DNA of 64,000 nucleotides, taken from assembly GCF_029433255.1 (NCBI RefSeq), contig NZ_JAQTHU010000001.1, positions 1,860,001-1,924,000 on the forward strand. Direction: 5' to 3'. Under the pieces are notes generated by a model. The model searched no databases, had not been told where the DNA came from, and saw only the letters and a list, made by a program, of their open reading frames with translations. Below, piece by piece: positions 8,822-19,283 of this stretch (the first letter of the stretch is position 1; every line of letters begins with the position of its first letter). The translations under genes were made by a program, and so were the position numbers. The DNA comes from Lactobacillus sp. ESL0791 (lineage in GTDB: Bacteria; Bacillota; Bacilli; Lactobacillales; Lactobacillaceae).

Positions 8822-9634
8822 TTACATCATCCTCCACACATCATTGAAGAAACTGGTGATCGGAGCCAACACAGTGTTATAGGCGATGTTGCCCCAAACG
8901 ATGCTGACCACTAAAACTAGACCGATAAAAATTAATAAGCCGTACATTTTATCGCGGGCGGGTTTGGGATCACCCAAAATAACCACATAAAGTGCCCCGA
9001 TAAAGATAATAAAAATCAATAGCAATAGTAAAAAAGCAAGCGAGCTGCTGCTGGCACCCATTAACAACATCAGAAAAGCCAACACCGTAAAAATTGCATT
9101 CAGGTTTGCCGACTGAACAACATGATTAGTAAATGACCAAAAGCTGCGAATTTTATTATAAATAAACATGTAGGCTAAATAGCCCGCACCAAGTAACGCA
9201 GCTTCAAGAAGCACAAGCAAAAAGAATAATTCGATCGTTGCGCTAAAGGAAAGTCCTGATAAACTCGGCATTTCTTCTGTGAAGCGTCCAAAATACTGGT
9301 GAACGCTGTTACTCATGCAGACATAGAGGCCGATAACCAGCAAAAAACTTTCTGCAACCAGCGTTACCCAGCCATACCAGTTTTCACCATCCTGCTCAGC
9401 AAACGGATGCTTCCAGGATTCGACAAACCACTGCCAGTAACTGCTCCATGCTGAAGGTGTGCTACTACTTACCTGCTGAATATTTTCACGGCTGACTGTT
9501 TCTTGCGCTTTGAAAGAAGCATTATCGGTGCTAGTTTCTTTTTCAACTACAACATTGCGAATATCGGTACCGCAATTAGTACAAAAATTAACGCTGGACT
9601 CCATTAACGAGCCACATTTGGGACATTTTTTCAT
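8822..9634 (-). CDS. Zinc-ribbon polytopic membrane protein of unknown function
   Basis: The N terminus carries a four-cysteine zinc ribbon (KCPKCGSL and FCTNCGTD, residues 3-25). About 70 polar residues follow, including WQWFVESWKHPFAE, then five or six membrane helices to the C terminus. The 270-residue layout fits DUF6574-like proteins often paired with TcaA-like proteins in lactobacilli; that name is from memory and not certain. The GGAG site before 9634 is good and the gene is joined to the TcaA-like gene, so the two zinc-ribbon proteins probably act in one envelope complex. Confidence 0.6.
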   Translation of the reverse strand: MKKCPKCGSLMESSVNFCTNCGTDIRNVVVEKETSTDNASFKAQETVSRENIQQVSSSTPSAWSSYWQWFVESWKHPFAEQDGENWYGWVTLVAESFLLVIGLYVCMSNSVHQYFGRFTEEMPSLSGLSFSATIELFFLLVLLEAALLGAGYLAYMFIYNKIRSFWSFTNHVVQSANLNAIFTVLAFLMLLMGASSSSLAFLLLLLIFIIFIGALYVVILGDPKPARDKMYGLLIFIGLVLVVSIVWGNIAYNTVLAPITSFFNDVWRMM

Positions 9635-9824
9635 AAATTACTCCTATCTAATATATTCCCGTTCTTCTTACTTACCCATTTTAATATAATTATTAAAATG
9701 AAAAAACCACTAATTATGCAATCATAGAAAAAAGTATCGCTTACACAAGCTTAATAGCGCTTTTCTAGACAAAAATAACGCTAGGCGATTAACCCAACGT
9801 TGTTTTTAATTTCAAATTTTTTCA

Positions 9825-10442
9825 TTAAAAATGTATTCTGTGCATTATCTTCTGCAGCGGTGTAGCAATAATCGGCGTTACGATTGCGGTAAAAATTGCC
9901 TCAACTAAGCCATTAAAGCCTAACGCTGTGAGCAAAATCCAAATTAACGGTGTATTTGAACTAAAATGACCCATGTGACTAGCAAAAAATGCCGTCTGAT
10001 TCATAAAAAGCAAAGACGTTAATAAAATAACAAAGGCAGTATTGGTCAGTGAGGTAATTACTCCCGCCAAAACATAGCCTATTTCCTGCATTTTTTCGGA
10101 CTTATCTTTGAAAAATTGGGCAACTAAACCGGGAAACAGACCTGCTAATACGCTGGGTACAACCGCAATAAAAACATTCTGAAAGAGCAGCAGACTGACA
10201 ACATCTCCCGGTTGCGTATATGCTTGAAACAATCTGACCAAGCCCCAAAAAAGGCCAAAAACAGCGCCTGATTTTGGTCCCAGCAAAATTGCGTAAATAG
10301 CTACCGTCAGCGGAACGGTTGTAATCGCAGGCAGTGCCGGAAAAATTCGAATATAGCCAATATTGGGAATAAAGGTCTGCAATAAAAAGATAGCAACAAA
10401 AAGTGCCGTGATCGCTAACTTTCTTGTCTGTTTTTGATGCAT
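9825..10442 (-). CDS. ECF transporter substrate-binding S component
   Basis: Integral membrane protein that captures a vitamin or similar small molecule and docks with the shared ECF energising module, which is not encoded nearby. The roughly 205 residues form six helices. The N terminus TRKLAITALFVAIF matches the S-component pattern including the conserved AxxxA docking motif. The region with PLTVAIYAILLGPKSGAVFGLFWGLV resembles pantothenate-type S components, but the substrate is not certain. The ATG at 10442 has an AGGAG site 6 nt ahead, better than the upstream start at 10472. It appears as a single gene. Confidence 0.75.
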   Translation of the reverse strand: MHQKQTRKLAITALFVAIFLLQTFIPNIGYIRIFPALPAITTVPLTVAIYAILLGPKSGAVFGLFWGLVRLFQAYTQPGDVVSLLLFQNVFIAVVPSVLAGLFPGLVAQFFKDKSEKMQEIGYVLAGVITSLTNTAFVILLTSLLFMNQTAFFASHMGHFSSNTPLIWILLTALGFNGLVEAIFTAIVTPIIATPLQKIMHRIHF

Positions 10443-10526
10443 AGTAATCTCCTTAAAAAATACAATCACCAAAAATTATATTACTAATAACCAGTATCGG
10501 CAAATTCCGTTTTTCGCCACTTGCTG

Positions 10527-10673
10527 TCAAACTTGATTAAGAATTAATTTGTATTGATCATAACGGCTGCGTGTCTGTGAAAATTCAAAGGGCACATTAT
10601 CAGCCAAAAAGGCAATCTGTTTAATCTGATCCAGTAAGATAGCTAACGCTTTGTTAGACTTAAGCAAGCTAGT
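10527..10673 (-). pseudogene. Possible gene remnant (about 48 codons, no clear start)
   Basis: Between the amidotransferase and the S component, an open frame follows a stop at 10676 and encodes LLDQIKQIAFLADNVPFEFSQ and further plausible protein sequence, ending at TGA 10529-10527. Composition looks coding, but there is no ATG and no ribosome site. I read it as the surviving C-terminal end of a decayed gene; the family is not recognised. Confidence 0.3.
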
Positions 10674-10695
10674 TTAGCCAAGCATTTTTTGCTAC

Positions 10696-11361
10696 TCAGG
10701 CATTAATGTAATCTAACAGTTGAAACATCACCTGTTTATTGGTTTCCGGTACCTTTTGCGCTAAAATTTGCGCGGCGTTCTGACCCAGAATTGAGCCTTC
10801 AATATACGGAAAATCATTAACAACCATCTCACGCACATTATTTGGCTTAGGCTCAAAATGGAATTGCAAGCCAATTACGCGATGCTTTAAGACAAAGCCT
10901 TGATTTTTTAAGCCAGTACTTGAAAAAAGCAGTTCTGCTCCCGCAGGAATATCAAACATTTCTTCATGCCAATGGAGTGCCAGTAATTTTTTCGGTAAAG
11001 CAGGAATGGTGCCGGTCTGCAAGTAAACTGGGGCCCAACCCACTTCTTTAACCGGAGACTTTGTAATTGCTGCTCCCAGCACTTTAGCGATTTGCTGCGC
11101 ACCAAAACAGGCCCCAAACATGGGTTTATCTTCTGCAAGCAGCTGTTTGATCAGCTCTCGCTCCTGCTTAATCCATGGCAGATCATCATTGGGACTCATT
11201 GGCCCGCCCAAAATAACCAACATGTCGGTTTGGGCAGCTGTTGGCAGGTAGCCAAACCGGTAGGGATGATATGTATACACTTCATGGCCGCAGCTGTCCG
11301 CCCAATCAATAATTGACCCCGGCCCCTCATTAGGCGTGTGTTGTAAAATGTTTATCCGCAT
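10696..11361 (-). CDS. Class I glutamine amidotransferase-like protein
   Basis: A free-standing glutaminase-type domain of 221 residues. The nucleophile cysteine is in MFGACFGAQ (about residue 84), the oxyanion region is ILGGPMSPND, and the histidine/glutamate pair is in LQFHFEPKP. These match GMP-synthase-like amidotransferases that stand alone in Firmicutes. The synthase partner, if any, is unknown; the usual GMP synthetase domain is absent. The start has a GGAG site. It is a single transcription unit. The exact reaction is not predicted. Confidence 0.8.
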   Translation of the reverse strand: MRINILQHTPNEGPGSIIDWADSCGHEVYTYHPYRFGYLPTAAQTDMLVILGGPMSPNDDLPWIKQERELIKQLLAEDKPMFGACFGAQQIAKVLGAAITKSPVKEVGWAPVYLQTGTIPALPKKLLALHWHEEMFDIPAGAELLFSSTGLKNQGFVLKHRVIGLQFHFEPKPNNVREMVVNDFPYIEGSILGQNAAQILAQKVPETNKQVMFQLLDYINA

Positions 11362-11524
11362 TGCTGTTCTCCTTTCAATTAGTTAGATTATAGCAAAAGA
11401 AAGGATGATTTTTTTGATCTAACAATCATATTTATGTTTAGTAAACTAATCCAGCAGATTCATTTGAAGAATTACTATGCTTTTTAACTAAAAATTGAAT
11501 ACTGGCTATTTAACACAAATTAAA

Positions 11525-11548
11525 AACTAGGCTGAAAAAAGCCTAGTT
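11525..11548. terminator. Terminator after PRD regulator gene
   Basis: Stem AACTAGGC/GCCTAGTT with an A-rich loop, followed on the minus strand by a T run; it closes the beta-glucoside operon. Confidence 0.8.
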
Positions 11549-11559
11549 CCTTAATTTGA

Positions 11560-13431
11560 CTACAGTAAATCTACCAATTTCACTATGAATTCACTATAGT
11601 TTTTACAATTTATTAATTTAGTTACGTTATTAATATCCGTGACAACATTTGATAATTCATCAAATACTTCACGAAATAGTTGCTTATTATTTGGATCAAT
11701 TGCCAAAGCAATAATTAAAAAGACTTCATTGCCCCCACTCCACTTAATGCCATGCGAATTAATTATTATAAATCCGCTGCTTTTCTTCGCACTCATGTTT
11801 AAGGAATGCGGAATTGCAACCCTGCCAAATGCAGTTGATGACATTGACTCACGCTGAAATAGCAAATTAATAAAGCTCTCATCAACAACTCCTTGCTGAA
11901 CAAAATTATTAGTTACTAATTCAAAAACTTGATCAATTGTTTTAAGATCATCGCTTACAACAAAATTTTTGCTGTCAAAAAAGCGAAGTAATTTTTCTTG
12001 AAAATGATCTTTCTTTATTTGATGCTGTTTGGTTGTAATCGCAACGTTTAAAGCCTGAATGTCATTTGCCAACAAAAATTGTGAAATTGACACCGTACTA
12101 ATTTTCGAATCAACATAATCTGAATCAACTGAGATAAGTAAATCAATTTTATTCCCTAACTTCTTGATTTGATTAGGATCATAAATAATATCCTTGATAT
12201 TAATATACGATGCTTCTAACCCTTGCAACTTATTGGATAAAACAGCTGCATTGTTATAATACTTGGGTATCATAATTGCTACTGCTAATTTTTGACGATC
12301 AGAAATTTGCTCAGCAATCGCATTTCCAACATGCATGGCAATATAAGCTATTTCGTTATCGTCAATCCTAATTTTAGCTTTCGTAGTAATTCTATGCGCA
12401 ATAATTACTGCACATTCATAAATTGTCGGCGAATAGAACTTAATATTTTTAGCAATAGGATTATAATTGCTTTTTTGCTGCCTAGATCTAGTAATCAGCC
12501 TATCCAAATGCATCGAAAAGAATTTCTTAAAAGAAGCAATATCAAGGTTAATTTCATAATTTTTCCAGACATAATCAATTAAATCCATTACTAAGGCTCT
12601 TGTTTCTGATGAAATATTTTCTGCAAAATCAGCTTTATTATTTAAAGCGCCTTGAATAATTAGTGCCAATTCGTACCGATCTAATACCGAAAATTGAATA
12701 TTGAATTCATCAGCTACCCTGTCAACTATCTGCAACCCCAATTTATTGTTCTTAAAATCAAAATCAACACTGCCATTATTAATTTCATGTCCTTGGTTTA
12801 TCCGGTCAATCGCAATAACAAAGTGAAGTAATATATTGTTCACGTCAAAAGTATTTAAATATATATTCTCTTTTGAGCTTTCTTCTAAAATTATTTTTTT
12901 TAATTTATCAACGTCTATCTGCGGAAAATTTTTTTGGATGATATCTTGGTTATTAAACGAGCCTGCACTTTCACTATAAATTAATGAGCTTAACAAATGA
13001 CGTTTTTGACTTTCATTGCCTACTAGTGACCAAAAATCACCATTTCGCTGTAGTTCAAGCCCAAAAGGCTTAATTTTAGATTGAACTTTTTTAAAGTCCT
13101 GTAAAATCGCTGATTCACTTACAAAAAGCTTTTCAGACAGATCATATAAATTAACTGCGGAAGAATTTTTGACAAAAAAGTTAATAATAAAATTTACCCT
13201 TTCCTTACTTGTTCTTGGAACACAATTTTTTTCGTGATCATGTAACATATCAGTGTTATGCAAGCTATATCCTTTTGTCCCAGATACAATTTCACATCCT
13301 TCTTGCTTAAGCTGTTGGACATAAGTTTTTACGGTTCGGTTAGATACTCCTAACATTACAGCTAGTTCTTGCGATGTGTGCCACCCTGGATATTTTCGTA
13401 AATATTCAAGAAGGGCATCTTTCTTAACCAT
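11560..13431 (-). CDS. BglG/LicR-type PRD transcriptional regulator with C-terminal EIIA domain
   Basis: Predicted PTS-controlled activator of the adjacent beta-glucoside genes. The N terminus has a helix-turn-helix (WHTSQELAVMLGVSNRTVKTYV, shown here only in part), followed by a second Mga-like helix-turn-helix near residue 110. Two PRD domains follow (roughly residues 185-400), each with conserved histidines such as in YECAVIIAHR and AYIAMHVGN. A short IIB-like part follows and a C-terminal IIA domain with VAIPHSLN carries a phosphorylatable histidine. At 623 residues it matches LicR/ManR-type proteins lacking an AAA+ domain, so it is not a sigma-54 activator. It follows the GH1 gene by about 20 nt and is last in the operon. 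Confidence 0.88.
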   Translation of the reverse strand: MVKKDALLEYLRKYPGWHTSQELAVMLGVSNRTVKTYVQQLKQEGCEIVSGTKGYSLHNTDMLHDHEKNCVPRTSKERVNFIINFFVKNSSAVNLYDLSEKLFVSESAILQDFKKVQSKIKPFGLELQRNGDFWSLVGNESQKRHLLSSLIYSESAGSFNNQDIIQKNFPQIDVDKLKKIILEESSKENIYLNTFDVNNILLHFVIAIDRINQGHEINNGSVDFDFKNNKLGLQIVDRVADEFNIQFSVLDRYELALIIQGALNNKADFAENISSETRALVMDLIDYVWKNYEINLDIASFKKFFSMHLDRLITRSRQQKSNYNPIAKNIKFYSPTIYECAVIIAHRITTKAKIRIDDNEIAYIAMHVGNAIAEQISDRQKLAVAIMIPKYYNNAAVLSNKLQGLEASYINIKDIIYDPNQIKKLGNKIDLLISVDSDYVDSKISTVSISQFLLANDIQALNVAITTKQHQIKKDHFQEKLLRFFDSKNFVVSDDLKTIDQVFELVTNNFVQQGVVDESFINLLFQRESMSSTAFGRVAIPHSLNMSAKKSSGFIIINSHGIKWSGGNEVFLIIALAIDPNNKQLFREVFDELSNVVTDINNVTKLINCKNYSEFIVKLVDLL

Positions 13432-13451
13432 ATCATGCTCATTTCTTTTAT

Positions 13452-14933
<1,482 letters not shown>

Positions 14934-15269
14934 TTATTTATTTTTATCACGTTTTTCAAAAACTTTGATCAAATGATTTACGATATTGTATTCGCTATTA
15001 ATCGTCATCAAAGTATCTTGAGCATGTGTAAACAAAACGGAATATTCAACAGGTTTGCCTTCAGCTTCTTCTTGAATTTTTGCAGTCTGCAGCCTATGAG
15101 CAACCACCAATTTTTTATTAGCCTCTTCCATGTCTTGATGAGCCTTCTCATAATTGTAGTCTGCCACTTCATCTAGTGCTGAAGATATCATCTCTCTTGC
15201 ATCACCTGCATTTAAAATAATATCCATCGTTTGTTTTATTGCCTGGTCTGAAATACTTTTATCACTCAT
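14934..15269 (-). CDS. PTS lactose/cellobiose-family IIA component
   Basis: Small cytosolic phosphocarrier passing phosphate from HPr to the IIB protein. The three-helix IIA-Lac fold is recognisable, with phosphorylation site His82 in the conserved LFTHAQDTLM. The 111-residue length is normal. It lies between the IIC and the GH1 genes, 15-19 nt from each, in one operon. Specificity cannot be read from IIA alone, but the GH1 neighbour points to cellobiose or a related beta-glucoside. Confidence 0.92.
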   Translation of the reverse strand: MSDKSISDQAIKQTMDIILNAGDAREMISSALDEVADYNYEKAHQDMEEANKKLVVAHRLQTAKIQEEAEGKPVEYSVLFTHAQDTLMTINSEYNIVNHLIKVFEKRDKNK

Positions 15270-15287
15270 AACTTTTCCTATCTAAAA

Positions 15288-16520
15288 CTAATCTGCTTTT
15301 TCTTGGTCCATTAAACTTTTATCGTATACTTTAAAGAATGGATAATAAATTAAACCACCTACTAAAAATAGTATTAAAGCCAACAAAAGTGCACTCACGG
15401 CTGGACTGACAATCCAAGAAACAAATGGAAACGGAATGTACCACATCTGCATCAATGCATGCGGAATTGGTGATAAACCAGCTTTGAACCAAAAGGCAGT
15501 AATCAACGGTAAAACAATGCCATTAATCCATAACGGAAGCATTAAATATGGATTCCAAACTATTGTCCCGAATACAACGGGTTCATTAATATTAAAAATT
15601 GAAGGTAAAATACATGCTTTCCCTAAAGCTTTTAGTCTTTTGGATTTTGCCAAAAACAGCATCAGCAAAACTAACGGCATTGTACAACCAACGCCACCAA
15701 TCCACGGAAAGCTATAGATTATTTCACTTGTAAAAATATGCGTAGCTGCGTGACCAGCCGCTACTGCTTTAGCATTGGCAGCAATTCCTGCAAACATCAC
15801 AGGTTGATCAACTGCTGCTAATACCCAGCCTGATATTCCCATTGAATATATGAAGCACGTGAAAAACAGAAATAATGTAAAGCCCCACCAGGTATCCAAG
15901 AATTTTGTTAATGGTGAAAAAATATTAATTATTAATTGATAAAAATCAAAATGAAGAATGTAAGTCAAAATCCAACCAGTTGCAATCACAAGCGCGATTG
16001 GCAACATAGAATCAAACCATGAGGTTACAAAATCTGGTAAAGATGTATCTTCACTAAAGAAGCTAAACTTACCAAAAAGTTCCATGATTAAAGCAGCATA
16101 AACACCCACAATTAAGGCAACAAACATACCACCTGCACCCAATTCAGAAAACTGATATGAAATTACAGAGCCTGTCTTATCCCACGAAGGATTTGCCAAC
16201 ATTAAAAACAACGCAATTGAAGACAAGCCGGCGATTATTCTCTGTTTATTAATCTTTTTAAATTCCATAAAATTAAATGGAACCAAAAAAGCAATAAAAA
16301 TTGATACCAAACCAAAAGTAAAACTGCTTATTGGTGAAAGATCCGGCCACCACTTCCAAAAATTACTCGGAATTTCAAGTAAAGTAATCAATGAGCCAAC
16401 AAAAATAAATGGTAAAACTTCCAGAATAGAATTTTTAATAGTTACAATCCATTGGTTATTAGCTACCTTTTGTGCCTTAGGCGCAAACTTTGTATTCAAA
16501 ACATTTATAAAGCTATTCAT
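15288..16520 (-). CDS. PTS cellobiose-family IIC permease
   Basis: Membrane channel that carries the beta-glucoside while it is phosphorylated. The 410-residue chain has about ten hydrophobic helices and the IIC-Lac/Cel motif NINEPVVFG, which contains the conserved sugar-binding glutamate. Its N terminus, MNSFINVLNTKFAPKAQKVANN, begins with the amphipathic segment typical of CelB-type proteins. It is transcribed from the IIB gene, 18 nt away, towards IIA. Length is slightly shorter than the usual 430-450. Confidence 0.9.
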   Translation of the reverse strand: MNSFINVLNTKFAPKAQKVANNQWIVTIKNSILEVLPFIFVGSLITLLEIPSNFWKWWPDLSPISSFTFGLVSIFIAFLVPFNFMEFKKINKQRIIAGLSSIALFLMLANPSWDKTGSVISYQFSELGAGGMFVALIVGVYAALIMELFGKFSFFSEDTSLPDFVTSWFDSMLPIALVIATGWILTYILHFDFYQLIINIFSPLTKFLDTWWGFTLFLFFTCFIYSMGISGWVLAAVDQPVMFAGIAANAKAVAAGHAATHIFTSEIIYSFPWIGGVGCTMPLVLLMLFLAKSKRLKALGKACILPSIFNINEPVVFGTIVWNPYLMLPLWINGIVLPLITAFWFKAGLSPIPHALMQMWYIPFPFVSWIVSPAVSALLLALILFLVGGLIYYPFFKVYDKSLMDQEKAD

Positions 16521-16538
16521 TCTTAACCTCCAAGCAAA

Positions 16539-16844
16539 TTAGCCTAATTCCGATTTCAAATGATCAATGGCACCTTGACCATCTAAAATAGAATAATAAT
16601 CTGGCTTCATTAAAATAACTTTGACATTACTTGGAACTCGATCTTTAATAGCATCGAATTCTGCCTTTAAGTGCGGTCCTACCATCAATGCATCAATATC
16701 ATTAGCATAGTCAGCAAGTTCTGCTTCACTTTTAGCCTTTATCTTATAATCCAAACCACTCTTTTTTGCGGCTTTACGCATATTCGCTGCCATAAAACCT
16801 GACGAAGCTCCAGAGCCACAAATCAACAAAATATTTTTTGACAT
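16539..16844 (-). CDS. PTS cellobiose-family IIB component
   Basis: Cytosolic phosphotransfer subunit; the phosphorylated cysteine is Cys9 in ILLICGSGASSGFMA. At 101 residues it matches IIB-Cel proteins. It is the first gene of the cellobiose operon, preceded by a GGAG site and by a cre-like sequence at 16901-16914. Confidence 0.92.
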   Translation of the reverse strand: MSKNILLICGSGASSGFMAANMRKAAKKSGLDYKIKAKSEAELADYANDIDALMVGPHLKAEFDAIKDRVPSNVKVILMKPDYYSILDGQGAIDHLKSELG

Positions 16845-16900
16845 TTTAAATTTCTCCTTAACAAAAAATAGGATTATTTTTTACAAGTTTATGATCTCAG

Positions 16901-16914
16901 AAATATCGCTTTCA
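16901..16914 (-). promoter_or_regulatory. cre-like CcpA site before cellobiose operon
   Basis: Minus strand TGAAAGCGATATTT differs at two positions from the cre consensus TGWAARCGYTWNCW. About 57 nt before the IIB start, it suits carbon catabolite control. Confidence 0.45.
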
Positions 16915-16991
16915 CTAAAATAATCATTTGCACCCAGAGGGGGAAATGATTTATTAAATACCTGTATTAGAATAATCTGATGTAAGCAAAA

Positions 16992-17023
16992 AGCCTGCTG
17001 TCATTTTTCAATGAAGTCAGGCT
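16992..17023 (-). terminator. Terminator after rpoN
   Basis: Minus-strand stem AGCCTG/CAGGCT with additional paired bases (CATT/AATG) in the loop, followed by a T run. Confidence 0.7.
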
Positions 17024-17060
17024 ATACAAATAAAATGGTAATGGAAGCACTAATTTCTAA

Positions 17061-18326
17061 TTAAGTTTTTTTCCTTGCATAACTATTGGCAATACCGAGT
17101 TTTTTACGATATTTAGTCACAACCCTTCTGCTCAAATTCACCCCAGTTTCGGCAAATTTCTGCACAAGCTCTTGGTCGCTCAAAGGAGCAGCAGCATCTT
17201 CTCGGACAATCATCTTCGTTAATTCAGCTTCAATCTTTTCCTGTGAAATGTTCTGCACCACCTGCCGTGAAAAAAGGATTTTCATACTAAAAATCTTATT
17301 TTGACACTGAATATACTTATCTTTAATGGCCCGGCTAATCGTACTCGGTGCCAGATTCAAGGCCTGGGAAGCCTCTTTAAGACCGATTGCCTTAATTTTT
17401 TCTTTTTGCAGTGAAAACAGAAAGTCATGCTGATATTCACCCAAGTATTTACCCAGGCGCAGCATTGTTTTTTGCCGCTGGGCAATTTCATCTTTTAATT
17501 CGGTATATTGGCGTTTTTGCTTTAAAAAGTATTCTTTTTGTTCATTGCTGCTTTGTCCCTTGAGGTCGGCAAATGTTTTTTCATCAAAAACCAATTCCGG
17601 GATTTGTGCCTGCGCTGTTTCAACGGATAAGCGCTGGTCTTCAATTCGGTAAATCAGATCGGGCAGCAAATACTGTGTCTGCTCACTGCTGAATTCGCTT
17701 GCTGGCGTCGGATTTAACGTTTGAATTGCACTCAGTGCTGCCTGCAATTCTGCGGTCGAATATCCGCTCTCTCCCCAAAGTTCAGGCTGTGCTAACAGTT
17801 CTAATTGATTATTTTTTAAAAGTGTCAGTGCAGTTTCGTCAAATTTATTTTTCTGCTTGGCTTGAATAAACAAGCACTCGTCCAGATTCTTTCCGCCAAT
17901 TCCACACGGTTCAAGGCTTTGCAGCAATTTTTTTGCTTTTAGCAAGTCCGTAAGCAGCAATTCCGTTTGCGTTGCCAGGACTGGCAAATCCGCCCGCAAA
18001 TAGCCGTCTTGATCCAAGTTATAAACCAAAAAAGTTACTGCCTTTTTCTGCTTGCCGGTCCACGAATTTAACCTAACTTGGGACAGCAGGTGATCAACCA
18101 GCGACTCACTTCCTTGGTCACCAATCCAATCTAAATTCTGCAGCTCATTTTTAGGCGTTTTGACAGAAACAAAGGGATTAGTTTCTGCCAGATCTTTGAC
18201 CACATTGATTAAATCGTGCGTGCTATACGATAAAACATTTAAACTTTGTTTTAATTTTGGCGACAAAAAAAGCCGCGTGACTAATTGTTCCTTGGGTTTT
18301 AACGCCATTTTTTGCAATTGCACCAT
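17061..18326 (-). CDS. rpoN: RNA polymerase sigma-54 factor RpoN
   Basis: Alternative sigma factor recognising -24/-12 promoters and needing an AAA+ activator. The N-terminal region I has the glutamine/leucine pattern LFLSPKLKQSLNVLSYS. Core-binding repeats follow, then the C-terminal RpoN box in a form resembling SRRVVTKYRKKLG (about residues 400-412). A helix-turn-helix includes KEASQALNLAPSTISRAI. The 421 residues are normal for Firmicutes SigL. In lactobacilli its known targets are mannose-family PTS operons controlled by LevR/ManR proteins. No such AAA+ activator is encoded in the window, so its partner must be elsewhere. Confidence 0.93.
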   Translation of the reverse strand: MVQLQKMALKPKEQLVTRLFLSPKLKQSLNVLSYSTHDLINVVKDLAETNPFVSVKTPKNELQNLDWIGDQGSESLVDHLLSQVRLNSWTGKQKKAVTFLVYNLDQDGYLRADLPVLATQTELLLTDLLKAKKLLQSLEPCGIGGKNLDECLFIQAKQKNKFDETALTLLKNNQLELLAQPELWGESGYSTAELQAALSAIQTLNPTPASEFSSEQTQYLLPDLIYRIEDQRLSVETAQAQIPELVFDEKTFADLKGQSSNEQKEYFLKQKRQYTELKDEIAQRQKTMLRLGKYLGEYQHDFLFSLQKEKIKAIGLKEASQALNLAPSTISRAIKDKYIQCQNKIFSMKILFSRQVVQNISQEKIEAELTKMIVREDAAAPLSDQELVQKFAETGVNLSRRVVTKYRKKLGIANSYARKKT

Positions 18327-18409
18327 CGACTTTTCGCTCCCTATATTAGCATTTAACTCTGAACTTAAAATTTATATTGCAGGTTATTCTGACCACAGCA
18401 ATTAAATTT

Positions 18410-19162
18410 CTATACGTACTCAATACTAACATTTTTCTTTTTAAATTTTTTAAGTAATTTTATATCTTTTGAATCTGTAACTAATTGGTCAACTTGTGTG
18501 GCTTTACAGCATATAAAACTGCTATATACCCCAAGTTTGTCACTCGTTGCTGGAGCTATTACTTCTTCAGCAGATTTCACCATTTTACTTTTAATTAAAG
18601 CTTCTTGCTGGCTATGCATAGTCACCCCAACTTCAGGATGAAAATTATGAATTCCCATAATATAAGTATCTATGCGAAATGTTGACAATGCATCCACAGT
18701 TTCTACGCCTAAGCTTATTGCTGCTCTCTTAGCAAAAATTCCTCCAAGAGTAATAATGTTTAAATATTTTTTTTTCAACAATTGAATAGTTATGTACGGG
18801 GAATTTGTAATTACTGTTGCTGAAAAATTATCTGGTATTTCTTGTGCTAAATAATAATTAGTGGTTCCCCCATCAATTAGTATTAAGCTATCCTCTTTTA
18901 AGAACTGTAGTGTTTTTTGGGCAATTTTCTTTTTGGCATCAACATTAACTGACAGTCTTTGCTCAAACGTAGTAATTGGCGGTCCTATTCGAATAGCTCC
19001 GTTATATATTCTTTTTAGCAATCCCTGTTGATCTAATTCACGTAAATCTCTTCTGATGGTATCTTCTGAGCATTTAAATTTTTTAATTAATTCTGAAGAT
19101 GACACTTGTCTTTCTTTGTCTAACAGTTCTAGAATTGCCTTTTGTCTTTCTCGTTTAAGCAT
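18410..19162 (-). CDS. DeoR-family transcriptional repressor
   Basis: Sugar-metabolism regulator. The N-terminal helix-turn-helix contains SSELIKKFKCSEDTIRRDLRELD with the DeoR signature, followed by a sugar-phosphate-binding (ribose-5-P isomerase-like) domain with LIDGGTTNYYLA near residue 97. Length is 250 residues. It lies beside a HAD phosphatase and the hexitol operon and probably controls one of them; a phosphorylated sugar would be the inducer. An upstream promoter is not obvious. Confidence 0.88.
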   Translation of the reverse strand: MLKRERQKAILELLDKERQVSSSELIKKFKCSEDTIRRDLRELDQQGLLKRIYNGAIRIGPPITTFEQRLSVNVDAKKKIAQKTLQFLKEDSLILIDGGTTNYYLAQEIPDNFSATVITNSPYITIQLLKKKYLNIITLGGIFAKRAAISLGVETVDALSTFRIDTYIMGIHNFHPEVGVTMHSQQEALIKSKMVKSAEEVIAPATSDKLGVYSSFICCKATQVDQLVTDSKDIKLLKKFKKKNVSIEYV

Positions 19163-19283
19163 AGTTCTTCCTAAAATATAACTCTAACAGTAAATCAAAT
19201 CATTCATACACTTTTTAATTTTATCATATTTTTAAATCATAGACTTAATTTGAAAAAAATATCACAAATGATAGAAATCAGGC

